From contig BFEA01000026.1 in NCBI GenBank assembly GCA_003427395.1, forward strand, positions 4,064,021 through 4,112,220: a stretch of 48,200 nucleotides of DNA, in the 5' to 3' direction. Source of the stretch: Chara braunii. Its lineage: Eukaryota > Streptophyta > Charophyceae > Charales > Characeae. Made by a program: the position numbers and the translations under genes. Of this stretch, positions 1 to 10,505 are shown piece after piece. Within the stretch, counting starts at the first letter, position 1; the number at the start of each line of letters is the position of its first letter. A model generated the notes under the pieces. That model did not search any database. It was not told the origin of the DNA and saw only the letters and a program-made list of their open reading frames with translations.

Positions 1-204
1 CGGATGGGGGGATTTTTTTATTTTTTTTATTTTTTTTGCCTAGGGCGACGTATTCCGGACCCCACGGACCAATTTCGTTTTTCCGAAAAGCGCGGGAGCG
101 GTCCATTTTCGCGTTTAACGCGAATTCAACGGGATTTTTTTGAGTTTAACGGGATTCAACGGGAGTTTAATTCCCCCGTTCTGCGTTAAAAAGATACACA
201 GCAG
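1..204. other. Unassigned left flank with short direct and inverted repeats
   Basis: No gene is seen. A T-rich start is followed by two near-identical ~21-bp direct repeats (113-134 and 144-164, sharing gtttaacg and attcaacggga). A partly inverted version (cccgtt then gcgttaaa) lies at 174-190. This could be the end of a DNA transposon, but no second end is visible in the window. The large direct repeat starts right after it, at about 205. Confidence 0.4.
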
Positions 205-387
205 GTAAGGCCTCAGATCGTGGATAGTGTCATCAGCAAAACTGGCCTCGACAACGAAGATTGACAGATCTCCCTGTCTGAAACCAGTGGCACTAACATA
301 CTGATTATGAAAAGCCTCTTTGCATGACTTCCGATTGAGGTTGGCCAGCACTGACTCACTGACCGACGTAGACTGAACTGTGCTCAT
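205..387 (-). pseudogene. P3 small-ORF family protein, truncated copy
   Basis: This encodes the first ~60 residues of the protein that is intact at 19119-19781, starting from the same ATG (385-387 on the minus strand). The match stops at the left border of the large repeat, just after the DLRPYL motif; beyond it the frame runs into unrelated flank and ends at 115. This copy therefore lost about 160 C-terminal residues. Function is unknown. Confidence 0.65.
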
Positions 388-565
388 GAGTACTCTTGCC
401 AGTACAAGTTGACCAGATAGTCCTGGAGAACTGGCTACCCAACTGAATGCTGGAACTGATAGCTAGAAACTGGTCACTAGTAACTGACTGTTGATGATTA
501 ACTGCTGATTAGTTGATAGGTGAATGTCCAGATAAGTAAGTTGCTCCTATTCGGAGGCTAATCAC

Positions 566-820
566 TCACTGATGGCTGCCAATAGTCCTCCTTGCTTCCT
601 CAACAGTACCCACAAAAGTTATAGTGGCAGATAGTCTGCCATTCCTATCGTGCAGGTAGTATATGTACTCAATTTTTGTGTGATTCCCCACGAGTCCAAG
701 TGCATATTCCATCATCATAATAGTCTGCAGATTGTATTCCTCAACTGCATTCTCCCTCCAGGTTTCCGCAGTGCTCTGATACAGTGAGCAGGAGTCCCTA
801 ACTGTGTTGTCGCTTTCCAT
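566..820 (-). CDS. P2-A: unrecognised 84-aa small protein
   Basis: This 84-residue ORF has an ATG start and a counterpart of 83 residues at 19963-20214 in repeat copy B. The two differ at about six residues; a CAG to TAG change shortens copy B by one residue. The C-terminal half (K-x-EYIYYLHDRNGR ... GTVEEARRTI) resembles that of P1 at 1675-1929, so the two are probably paralogues. There is no signal peptide, membrane segment or motif I can name. The ORF lies on the same strand as the gypsy genes. Replacements make up about half of the differences, so I cannot claim strong purifying selection. It may be a real accessory gene or a relic. Confidence 0.45.
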   Translation of the reverse strand: MESDNTVRDSCSLYQSTAETWRENAVEEYNLQTIMMMEYALGLVGNHTKIEYIYYLHDRNGRLSATITFVGTVEEARRTIGSHQ

Positions 821-1110
821 ATCCTCACTTCGCTACATCGGTTCACCCAACTTGAGAAAGGTGACTCTCGGATGATTTGGGTACAAAAAGGCTATTGGGT
901 TGATTGCTGAACTGTTGAAAGTTGGTTGCTGATAACTAACTGTTGTTTTCTGAGTGTCGCACCTTGATGCCGATTAGGAAACTGAACGATTGCTGATCTG
1001 ACTGCGTTTTCTGATTACTTGCTGGTCTAATTGTTGATCTGAATACCTCCTCTGAATGTCGGTTAGGATGCTGATTGGATGTAGGATGATTGTTGTTTGA
1101 TTGTCTGCCT

Positions 1111-1210
1111 TGAATATTTGCCCTGAAGTGTTGTTCTGAAAAGTTGTTCTAAGGTATTGTTCTGAAGCACCGTTCTGATATACTGTTCTGAAATGTTGTT
1201 ATGAAGTTAA
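1111..1210. repeat. Short degenerate tandem repeat (TGTTCTGA-like)
   Basis: About seven imperfect units of 12-15 bp centred on ttgttctgaa or gttctgat follow each other. The same block is in copy B at about 20505-20600 with several substitutions. No coding potential is seen. Related CTGA-rich text recurs across 430-540 and 900-1200, between the P ORFs. Confidence 0.5.
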
Positions 1211-1674
1211 TTAACCCCTGATCGAGGAACAGGATATCACTGAATAAGTGCTGACTTGGGGAGCTGAGTATTGCTAACTAGTATTTTGGCATCTGAGACT
1301 TTGGTTGAACGCTGATGAAGTTTTGATCACACACTTGTACAATTTCAGGCCACTCGCTAGCAACGTGGTGTGTCGATTGATAGATGAAAGATCACTGTCT
1401 AAGAAATGACTGTGCCGCTGGGTCTCGCCAACTGCACTGAGTACTGGTCACCGCCAACAGCGCTGAATACTACACGAAATGTGTATTGGCAGTGCACCAA
1501 CCAAACGTTGATTGATACCGAATTGCACGCTGATTAGCCGATGCCTGGTCAGATTAGTTGACAGCTGCTCACGTGTAAGTTTGAACATTAACTGATTATT
1601 GGTCAAACAAGCAGACTTTAGGCACCACTGTGCTACGTCAACACACATTAAACACCCTTCACCCTTCTTAGCCT

Positions 1675-1929
1675 TTACTGGCTGGCATTGATGATCTCCC
1701 GGGCTCGCTCAATTGTCTCAGCGGAGGAATAAGTGCTGTGTATTTTCCCATCGGTTCCGCGGAAATAGGTGACGTACTCAATAAATCTTTTTTCCCCTGC
1801 TATTCTGACTGCATGTTCCCTTTGAAGTTGCTTATTAGAGCTCCCATCACGGCATGCATCACCTTCACATCCTTCCTCTTTGTCTCTGTTCACCCAATAC
1901 TTTATCACCAGCACTTCTTCACTCGCCAT
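1675..1929 (-). CDS. P1-A: unrecognised 84-aa small protein
   Basis: This 84-residue ORF with an ATG start is repeated at 21071-21325 with only three replacements (Y11C, E18G, C21W). The last ~55 residues are unchanged at the protein level. The C-terminal half (KRFIEYVTYFRGTDGK ... ETIERAREII) matches the layout of P2: a Lys, an aromatic I-E/K-Y block, a D/N-G turn, then T-x-E-x-AR-x-I. That shared pattern is the main reason to think both are real. No known family is recognised. A 66-67 aa ORF at 1448-1648, also kept in copy B, lies just downstream; I could not decide whether it is coding. Confidence 0.5.
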   Translation of the reverse strand: MASEEVLVIKYWVNRDKEEGCEGDACRDGSSNKQLQREHAVRIAGEKRFIEYVTYFRGTDGKIHSTYSSAETIERAREIINASQ

Positions 1930-3221
1930 GGTTTTTTCACACTTTCAACCTCGATCATGAATGGACTGACTGTGCCTTATATTGGTGGGGTCAAGCACAC
2001 AGCAGACTATCGCAACGAGCTAAGGAGGCTTCCCAAGGGTCTCTTCATGAATGTATAGAGTTGATAAGAGAGAGCTGGACTCACTCTTTTACGTGTCTGA
2101 ACCCGAATATGCAGAACTTACAGATAGTGTATAACTGACTTTACCCGATATCATTCGAATTTTGGGCTAGCCCTTCAGATTTCCGCATAAGTCCACGAGA
2201 GGACCATTTAGGTTCAACCTGAGTTTTTACTTGTCTGAAACCGAGTCAAAATTACTCGAGGTTGGTTGTCCAAGTCTGATTTGCCTGACAATCAATGCAC
2301 AGCTGGCATCAGCTTCATCTGATATTTACGCATTGGCTGGCTCCATCTCCATCCAACTTTCAACATATAAGATAACACTCTCTGCTTATCCTTGGCCTCT
2401 ACTGTCGGCTAGATCAGGCAAGGACAAACTTGTTGAGAAGCGGCGTACTTCCCTAATGTTATGACCTCGTAGGGCTTCAAACATGACCCAACCAGGTTTT
2501 GCTCGATTTTCAGTTCTAAATACTGGGGGAAATTCCAGGGCACACGTCGTGCTGAGAGGCCATACGAAATGGGCCCTATTGAGACATGGCTCCGAGGCGC
2601 ACAACGATTCAACCCGCCCGTTGCCGGTTACCCAACAAGCCTGCAACTTAAGCCTGTGAGTAACTCAACAGTTAGTCACCATCCATAAGGGACTTGGCCA
2701 ATAAATATACGATTTCCCTTAGGACGCGCTGCCTTTTGCCCATCCAAAACTTACTTTAATCACGAACTTCACTACTCACCAAGACTCGCCCGAGACAAAA
2801 CAGACCAGTGTAAACAGACAGGTCCCACCCTTCGAGTTTGTCCACTCAGGCCGCACTTTGATTCCCTGAAAGATCAAACTCGCGGCTGAGACTCTCGTCT
2901 GAACGGTGATATGAACCCAGAGACGATAAAAGAGTTAAATGAATAAGCAAGTAAAAGGGATTTTCCCTTTTCGAATTACTGCCAGCCAACCAGTTTATTT
3001 ACCAGGCAGCTTTTAGTATGTTTGCTCAAGCTTTCATGGTGACTGCAATTTCCAGCATCTTCAGCCTTATTTCACGGTAGCTTTCAGTTGACTACTGAAG
3101 TAGCCTAGAGAAACATTCATATGCTAAGCTATTTTCTGGTCAAGAATGAACTCGCACAACCACAAATAGGTATACGATTAGACGCACACGTGTAAACCCT
3201 GACAGCCATACACTCGTGTAG

Positions 3222-3490
3222 TCAACAGTATAATCGTGCAGCGCAGTTGCACTATGTGATCGCATGACAATAGTCACACCGTGTAATCACGCAGCAGTGT
3301 AATTACACAGTATAGCCATGTCGTGCGGTCACGCTATGTGATCGCATGGCATCAGTCACACAGTGTAATCACGCAGAAGTGTAGCCACACAGTATAGCCA
3401 TGCCGTGCGGTCACACTATGTGATCGCGCGACATTAGTCACACAGTGTAATAACGCAGCAGTGCAACTACATCGTATGATCAACACTGTG
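3222..3490. repeat. 82-bp tandem repeat, about three copies (copy A)
   Basis: The string ctatgtgatcg recurs at 3252, 3334 and 3416, an exact 82-bp period. Units share gtcacac-gtgtaat-acgcag and agtatagccatg. The units differ from each other at several sites, so this is a diverged minisatellite. It is also in repeat copy B. Confidence 0.85.
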
Positions 3491-6460
3491 TTGTCACACA
3501 CAAATGATAGAAAACGAAAAAGGGGTTGAATTCTTATTGCATTCTTGACTTCCACTTTGTGGGGCCTAAGCTCTTGAATACAAGGAAGTACTTCTCTTTA
3601 ACCTTGCCAAGAAGTCACGTAGCCCACTCATTATAAGCAGCACACCAAAACAGACAAAACCCGGAATGCCAAAAATCAAATTTACTCAACCCCAACCTCG
3701 CTAAAAACTCGAACCAACCTGCCATACACTAAATTACTTCAGTGATAGGTACGATTGAATCGATGTTACGAACTGAGGCTACCCCTTCGTTCATACACCT
3801 ACACGGTCTATTGAGAGCTTATTTCTTCTTTATTGTGCAGTATGATCAATAAATGACGATCAATCGCACTGGTTACCTGAACTAAGAGGGAGACTAAAAT
3901 TTAGTGAAAACGNAAAGAGAATTGTATCTTGCGTGACTCAGCATCTTATCTGAAATCTTGGTTGAGACNGTTATAGAGAAAACACATTAACGACTCTTAA
4001 TTGCNATCCCCTTATCAGGTTGAAAGTCACACTATAGTGACAGGGTGGTAGTCGTTAGTGCCTGCCGCCGGGTGAGTGAAGCCCTCTTCCTCGCAGATCT
4101 AGCTCATCTCAAACTCTATCTGCTCGTAGATAATTGACGCCCACCCTGAAGTTCTCTCCAGTCGGATCTTGAAATTCCTTTGGAGCCGCTGTCGTCAGCA
4201 AAAGAAGACGCTTCCTCCCCTTACCCTCCGTATACTCACATCTCCCTTTATTACTTCCCTTTTTGTGGCGCTCTGGATAAGGACCGATACACTAGGATCG
4301 ACGTCAACCCTGGAACTCAACCATACCTCGCGTGAACCATTCCTCCGTTGCCACCCGACACCCTTTTCTCGCATTCCCCCGCCGAATGTCATAAGCTGGC
4401 ATGACACGCGCGTCGTCGCTCCACTGTTTGACTTCAACCACCCCGCTTTCTCTCACGCGAGCCGATCTTTTCTCGCTTTCCTGGGCGGCCGCGCGTAACC
4501 TGTGTACTGCGCGCTTTCCTGATCACTCACTTCGTTCATGCACCTTCACCGAGTGAGCGAGGAGCACTCTAACAATATGCCGCTCTGGNGAAATACGCAA
4601 GAGGTTCCCATGACCGAACGCCCGCTGAGTGACAAAGGAGAAGACCTCTTGGCAGGTCACTCTGGCACAATATTCCAACTCACCACAGCTCTACAGTCGC
4701 TAGACGCCTTGAACGAGACGGGCAGCGGTTAACGTCAACCATACCTAGCAAGATCGTGTACTGCTCACCAGTGCTGCTCCTCTCTCTCGTTGGCTTCTCC
4801 TTGCTCTCTGATCTAAACGTGTCGTTCTCCCCTCTATTCCATGGGGTCTAAGTACGAAGTCATGCGAGCTTGCACGGGTCGGTTGACGTCAGTCGCTCTC
4901 CATAACCTTATCCCGTTCTCGCTCACGCCCACACTTGTTGACTGCCCTCTTCTTTCAGGCCTAGCCACCTGTCGCGCTTGTCGCTCTCTCTCCCTCTCTC
5001 TCCGGACACCACTCACTCTATTCAGACAGGTACGTCATTATCTCTCCATCATTGTTGTAGATGCTAAGCAATCACGAGAGCTTGCGAACAGTGGTTGACT
5101 TCAACCGCACTCTGCGAGTTCCCGTTCCTCTCTTCGTTGACATCTGTTCGCCCCCCCAACATATCGCATGTCCAATCTCATACCCGTTTCTTACCTTTAC
5201 TCGTTTTTTCTCCGGTCCCGCGGCCCCCGGTCCCGCGGCCTCTGGGAGTCGGTTGTCGCGAGCTGGCCTCAGGTCCCTTTTCCACCGGCTCCGCAGCTCG
5301 GTGGTGCTTTTGGATCTCCTCGGGTCTGTTCCAGGACCTGAGATCCGTCTCTCGGTCCGCCTCGCTCATTTCACTTTCCCCACCTGAGTCTCTCTCATTA
5401 TGTTGTTCCTCCCTTGTCTCGGTCCCAGTTGATCACTCGGTCTCGTGATAGATGTCCGTCACCCTCNAGCCCACAGTCACCCCATCTCGTCTACACCTCC
5501 GTTCCNCCCTGTCGCGCGCTTCGGAAATGGCAGCCTGCAGCCTCTGATCACCTCGCATCTCCTCCTCTCTCCCCCCTTCTATGCAGACCTTCAGTCGGAC
5601 TACCTTTCCCCCATCATAGTTCAGAGCCGTCGTAATCAGAGGACCTTCACCCGACACTGGAACCCAGCGCACCGTGTGCCGCCAACTGCCAGGCCTATAG
5701 CCATGTAGCGCCATGACTGGTCTCAAAATCAGACAAAACCTTGGTCCTAGGCACAGACAATGGGCATCCGCTAAACGTCCGCTATTCTGTACCCTTTACC
5801 TCGGTCGATTGGCGCTCGCACAGCAAAGTGGCTGGTGCACTAACGTCACGAAGCAGTCCGCTAGCGNCCTCCTGATCAGCCNCTAGATAGCCAAGTCTCA
5901 GTCCGCTTTTTCCCTTTTTATACGATCGGTCGTATGCTGTGACCCCAACGTTCTAATCGAGGCACCCTCTGAAACTCTGCTCATCAGTAACCTGGGGCCA
6001 TATAATTAATTAAATGAAACAAACAATANAATAAAAGCGGATCAAAATAAAAATAGCGAAGTCTTAGTGGCCACCGGCGACTGCAGACTTTCTGCTATCG
6101 ACCCCCGTCGTTTTGCCTCGCCGAGAAGCGACTGCGACCCTGAAGCGGTGGTCCCATAACGAGATCCCGACCGTCCGAGTTCTCACCTTNAAAGAAAGCG
6201 CTGTGCTATTTTTGTTGGGTGCCCGTGTCCGATGGAAAGGAGGGGGCTTATGAATCTCCACAGGGGGGAGTGATAGGCCTCCTACCGATGCGGCCGCGGG
6301 TTGCCCTCCTTTTGGGGTCTTATCGCGCAGCACCAGATCAGCCCTCCCGACCACCGATATGGAAATGACCAGTCAGATCCGTTCGAGCCACAGACTACAG
6401 CCGCACTTAAAAATTGGACCGTTGGCCTTCCCGCGGCATGACTGATCGAAAAAACAGTGT

Positions 6461-6506
6461 CAATAATAATAATAATAATAATAACAATAATAATAATAAT
6501 AATATT
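6461..6506. repeat. (TAA)n microsatellite
   Basis: An interrupted run of taa/aat triplets; a second, shorter run lies at 6886-6904. Both recur in copy B. The poly-isoleucine ORFs read through them are not genes. Confidence 0.9.
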
Positions 6507-7160
6507 AATCGCTGAAAAGGAAGGGGTGGCGTCCCAGAATTTCTCCGCGCAGCACCTTNGCCTAAACAGCGATCCACGTTCACTCACAAATCTAGCACCC
6601 GACTTTCAACCTTTCGCGTTNTTTTTCTCTCTTTTACTATTTTCTTTTTCTTTTTTTCCTCTTAGTCCTTACTGTATCTGCCTCTTAACCTGGCCATCGG
6701 GGTCCTACCGCGAGGTTCGGACGAATGGGTCTGATACAGGCGATATACAAGGTAGAGCCCCGTAGGTAGAGCCCCAGACCATAAGACCGCAGTTGCAGTT
6801 CGAAAACCCAAATCGGCGGCCTTCCCTGCGAAGTGACAGATCGACAGGCGGNAAACTGAAAAATAGGAAAATTAAGTAGTAACATTAATAATAATAATAA
6901 TAATGACAATCAGTAAGCAAAAATGGAAAGGGAATTGTAACATCACAGTGGCCTGAAGCCACTGGATTTTCCCCGAGCTAAAGTGAGTTCAAATTCGGCG
7001 CTTTGTTTCCTCTTTTCTCTTTTCCCTTTTTATCAGCGACCTCTATTTCGTACACCTAACNCATAACCCTNTAGAGGGAATCTCAGCGTGCGACAGAAAA
7101 GACCGCGCCAGTCCTTTCACTTCCGCGTCCCAGGGCGAACCCGGCGGCTACCACGGTCAG

Positions 7161-7340
7161 AGGCCGGTTGTGCTCTGCTGTACAGCAGGGCGCCGAGCCT
7201 GCGTGGACCAATGGAAGTCTTGTGGCGCACCCCTTTTGCTGAAGGCAACGCCACCGGGACTGGTCCACATCATACTGTAGCCCAGGTACCAGGTAGGGAC
7301 TTGGCACACGGAGGAGGGCCGGGACACCGCGCCCTCCGAC
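7161..7340. repeat. 180-bp module X, copy 1
   Basis: The block from aggccggttg to gccctccgac occurs three times: here, at 26551-26730 (inside repeat copy B), and at 27581-27760 outside it with about ten substitutions. It carries a CCAAT box at 7208-7212 and lies just upstream of a TATA-like box. It may be a promoter module or a unit of a former tandem array. Confidence 0.75.
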
Positions 7341-7401
7341 ATAATACCAACCCCCCACCCAGCGTCCCCGCTGGGTCAAAGTTTTGCGACACGATCCAGT
7401 A

Positions 7402-7408
7402 TATAAAA
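7402..7408 (+). promoter_or_regulatory. TATA-like box in copy A
   Basis: The string tataaaa lies about 190 bp after the CCAAT box of module X and about 590 bp before the gag-like ORF at 7993. A second candidate (tataaat, 7898-7904) is about 90 bp before that ORF. The same boxes occur in copy B (about 26792 and 27288). Motif only. Confidence 0.3.
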
Positions 7409-7667
7409 CAGCTACAATCGTCGACGTTTTCTTNCACTTCCGATGTAGCTTNCGTTGACGTCCGCGCCGCACTCTTGTGCAATTCTTTAGCGCTCTCTCT
7501 CTCTCTGCGCTCGTCCGGTGTCTTAGCGCTCACCCCTTTTCTCTTTGCACTAACCATCTCTCTGCGCTAGGCTTCTCTCATAGCGCTTGTTTTCTTTTTT
7601 TGCTTTCGTCTTTCCTTTTACAGTTGCACTCTCCTCCAGCGTTCGTTCTCACTTTGTAATCCAGCCT

Positions 7668-7734
7668 TCTCTCTTTGCGCCTCGGCGCTAGTTTTCTCTC
7701 TTTGCGCCTCGGCGCTAGTTTTCTCTCTTTCTTG
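7668..7734. repeat. 27-bp tandem repeat, two copies
   Basis: The string ctcggcgctagttttctctc occurs at 7681 and 7708 within a CT-rich tract. It is identical in copy B. Likely part of a leader or promoter region. Confidence 0.75.
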
Positions 7735-7992
7735 TGCCCGCTTTCTCTCTCTGCGCTAACCTCTCTTTCTCAGAGTTTTCTTCCTCGCTCAACAACTATC
7801 TTCTCACTTAATACCTACCTTCCCTCTTAACGCTCTTCTTCTCTCTTATGAAGTGCACCATAATCCTTCATAGCCGGTGCATTTATAGTCTTGTCTTTAT
7901 AAATCTCACTCATACAGTATTCTCAGCCATAGTCCTTGGAGATAGATCCACTGTCTTTTATCCTTTGCTTAACAGCTGCTTCACTTTACATC

Positions 7993-8460
7993 GTGCCTGA
8001 GGCACGCCGCGGACAGGGTAGAGGAAGAGGAGGAAGGGGCAGAAAAGCAAAGGAAGAACCGCCAGCTAGGGCTCGACGAGATTATAGCTCAGAGGAGGAG
8101 GAAGAGGAGGAGCCACGAGGCTATGGCCGTTTAAGGTCGTACCCTCGCTACTCGTTAGGAGGGTGGTACGAGATAACTCCTTCTCCTGACAGGATGGAGT
8201 TACTTCGCAAATTCGACGCGCGCTATGGTACTCCTAGCGCTTCTTCATCTCCTTACATCCCTAGGGCTCCTTCCACTCCGGCAGTAAGCAAGGCCATAGT
8301 GCCCGCTCCACCTCCTTCTGTCCCATGTGCCGTCTCGTCACTCCATCATCCCAGTTACTGCATTCTCTTCAGCATCTTCTTTCTCCTCTTTCTTTTCCAG
8401 CTCAAGCTCATGGCTGTCTTTTATGTCTTATATAAGCGTGACTTCTTTTCAGCCTTTTGA
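7993..8460 (+). pseudogene. Gag-like basic/acidic protein, start codon lost (copy A)
   Basis: The frame reads PEARRGQGRGRGGRGRK, then an acidic run of Ser and Glu (about residues 34-43), then a Pro/Ser-rich stretch. Copy B has ATG at the matching start (27383); here it is GTG, so initiation is doubtful. An RGG-type basic region followed by an acidic block resembles the start of a capsid-type or RNA-binding protein of a plus-strand element, but I recognise no family. After about residue 110 the frame turns hydrophobic and low in complexity, while the +1 frame is Ser-rich, so a frameshift near 8330 is possible. Homology to copy B ends at 8169, inside this ORF. Confidence 0.4.
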
Positions 8461-8549
8461 ATCTGATTTTTGGCTCACAAAATTCTCATCCTGTCCACTT
8501 CATAGCGTCCCAAGCCTTAGAGTTTGGTTTCCTTAAGGCCAGGGATGCA

Positions 8550-8590
8550 GGTTCTTCGTGAACCAGGCCGCTTCTCGGCCACCAAATAAA
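8550..8590 (+). terminator. Two tandem hairpins followed by AATAAA
   Basis: GGTTC-ttcgt-GAACC (8550-8564) is followed by GGCCG-cttct-CGGCC (8566-8580), both perfect 5-bp stems with 5-nt loops, then AATAAA at 8585-8590. This is a plausible 3' end for a plus-strand transcript reading the gag-like ORF at 7993. Prediction only. Confidence 0.4.
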
Positions 8591-8740
8591 ATTTTAAGAA
8601 GGATTTTGTCTGAATGTTTGACTTGTTCAACTGTTTGCCTTTTCACATGGAGGTTACCTCAACTCTTGTTCAGGCATTTATGCCAAGGATGACCCCAGTA
8701 ACGAGGGTACTCATTCTGTCTGCCATGCTGGGAATAGGGT

Positions 8741-8911
8741 ATACCAAACCCTCTTTTTTGTTCTCTGGTCTGAGTGAAATGTCTCAGTCTCTCAAACACC
8801 TGATGGAAATACCAAACCCTTGTTTCTTTCTCTGGTCTGAGTGAGGCGTCTCCTCAACTTCTCAGACAAAAGGGAGGGGATACCAAACCCTTTTTCTTTT
8901 CTCTGGTCTGG
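8741..8911. repeat. ~70-bp tandem repeat, three imperfect copies
   Basis: Units begin with ataccaaaccc at 8741, 8809 and 8880 and contain ctctggtctgagtga. The periods are 68 and 71 bp. Noncoding. Confidence 0.75.
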
Positions 8912-10505
8912 GAACTTCAAATAAGTATTTGCATACCTGCAAAACCAGCAAGTCCCACAGACAACAACCATGCCCCAGCAAGCAGACCCTCTGACAACGA
9001 GCAGTTACGCATCAATAAATTAAAATAAAACCTATCAATAAATTAATAAATAACAAATAACAATTAATACATAACAACTCTTCATACCTAGGATTTACTG
9101 ATTGCCTTGGTTTCGGCCCACCACTGGCCAAGAACGTTAGACGTCCCATCAGTCTGACATACCTCATTCGGCCCACCTCAGGCCAGGACTAGTCAGACCA
9201 TTTGTCTTGACAGCCCCAATTATACCCACTACTCGAATATGACAGCCCTTTGGCACTCTCGCCAGGACACCCAGACTATTGCGGGTCTGGTCACCCTATG
9301 ACAGTAGACGTCCCGTCAGTCTGACTGTCCCGAATCCGGATTTGACCACTGCGGTCAGGGATCGGCTCACCTACCAGTTCTTGGCCAAGGGCGCTGGCTA
9401 CCCCGCCCAGACTTTTGAACGTGGGGCCCGGTCTAACCACAGTTTCAGGCTCTGACTAACCTCACTGGATTGCATCCTCTGACTGCGGTAGGGTTCCAGC
9501 TGACCCCTTTTAGCCTCATAGGCCAGACTCCCGGAGTCTTAACCTCAATGACTACGGAATTCGACACTCACGTCGGGGACCTGCTGGCCCCACCAGATTG
9601 CAACCTACTGCGGTAAGGCTTTGGCTGACCCCGACAATCAACGCATCCGTAGGTTAGAGAAGAAAACCCCAGACACAGATAGTCAGGCAAGCATATCATA
9701 ACCCACAAGCAGACTGCCCATGCCCCCATAACAGGACAAACATTTCTCGAGAGACGTCCCTTCGGTCTCAAGAGGCACTGAACAATAACATGCTAGCCAA
9801 CACTAAGAGTTTGCAAGAGACCTCCCTTCGGTCACAAGCAAAAACTTAGTGCTAGCCCCAGATAGGTCCCTTCCCTCAACTGGGATTTCTTTTTCCAAGA
9901 GACGTCCGGTCAGTCTCAAGGAAATACTGAAACTCTGATCTCAGAGAGATCCCTTCCCCCATCTGAGTGAAGACAGACCCTTAGCCAAGAGGCACGAAGT
10001 CCCTCTACTGACCACCCTCAGTCAAGTAAAGTTGAACTTCTTTATGCCTGCCTTCGTCCGAATTTCTTGGGTGGACAACTTAGTCAGAGACACGAAGTCC
10101 TTCTGCTGATAACTTTCATTTAGGCAGAACTGAACTTCTTTATGCCCATCATGCTTTCTTTTCGTGATAAGAATAATACTGCTCATATCATTTGATATAC
10201 CACAACCATGAGTTTCTCAGATCTTGACATTGTGTCAAAGCTCCCAGAACTGTACTCACAGTTACTCCCCACTCTCAGAACTTGACACTCATGGAACGAC
10301 TGCAACACTTCATCAAAGATATAGTATCATTAACTTAGTTGCTTGCTCAAATAGATAACGAAATGACTTGCCTGAAACTGGAATATTGAAACTGAGATGC
10401 TGAAACTGAAGTACTGAAACTGAAATGTTGAATTGACTATGCAAGAATGATCATTGTCTGCTGATAACTGAACCTCACTGTCTCAGTGACTTACTGTACT
10501 CTTTC
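8912..10505. other. Noncoding region beyond gypsy pol, with clustered short hairpin motifs
   Basis: No ORF of note is seen. On the gypsy strand this lies 3' of integrase, where a 3' UTR or LTR would be. It holds a series of related ~20-nt motifs with short inverted ends: 9139, 9306, 9751, 9817, 9899 and 9944, plus a second type at 9989 and 10087 (acgaagtcc-tctgctga). I could not find a matching LTR next to gag. Confidence 0.5.

Larger units (their letters stand above)
3733..7850. other. Core of copy A: no differences from copy B, shared N calls, no convincing gene
   Basis: From 3733 to 7850 I find no difference from 23123-27240 except at N positions, most of which sit at the same site in both copies (for example 3969, 4005, 5467, 5506, 5867, 5882, 6190). 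The flanks differ by a few percent. This looks like one collapsed consensus used twice, or a recent conversion tract. The stretch is rich in pyrimidine runs and has many short overlapping ORFs on both strands. None has recognisable domains, and identical copies give no codon-level evidence, so I call none of them genes. Confidence 0.75.
205..8169. repeat. Large direct repeat, copy A (~7.96 kb)
   Basis: This block aligns end to end with 19599-27559. The offset drifts from 19394 to 19390, so there are a few small indels. Similarity starts at gtaaggcctcag and ends at gggtggtac. The outer parts differ by a few percent (13 differences in about 285 bp around 541-825, mostly transitions), while 3733-7850 shows none except N calls. 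The block flanks the gypsy region on its left. Neither border has TG...CA ends, and the left border cuts through an ORF (P3). It may be a truncated giant LTR, a partial tandem duplication of a ~19.4 kb unit, or partly a scaffolding artefact. Confidence 0.9.

Noticed and set aside
773-784. Primer-binding-site-like gctctgatac on the gypsy strand
   Set aside because: It lies inside the P2 ORF, not at a repeat border, and the 3' part does not match.
3222-3490. Possible CRISPR-like array
   Set aside because: The units are adjacent 82-bp repeats without unique spacers, in eukaryotic DNA.
4024-4043. Near-palindrome gtcacactatagtgaca, resembling a phage promoter core
   Set aside because: It is only a short imperfect palindrome; a phage-type promoter makes no sense here.
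6282-6765. ORFs with poly-Ile stretches on both strands
   Set aside because: They are read from the (TAA)n microsatellite; there is no other protein-like content.
6750-6830. tRNA-like text (gtagagcc ... gttcgaaaacc)
   Set aside because: The acceptor, D and T stems do not pair properly; at best a decayed tRNA-derived piece.
7088-7570. 160-codon plus-strand ORF and overlapping minus ORFs in the repeat core
   Set aside because: Several frames are open at once in GC-rich text; the two copies are identical, so there is no codon evidence, and no domain is seen.
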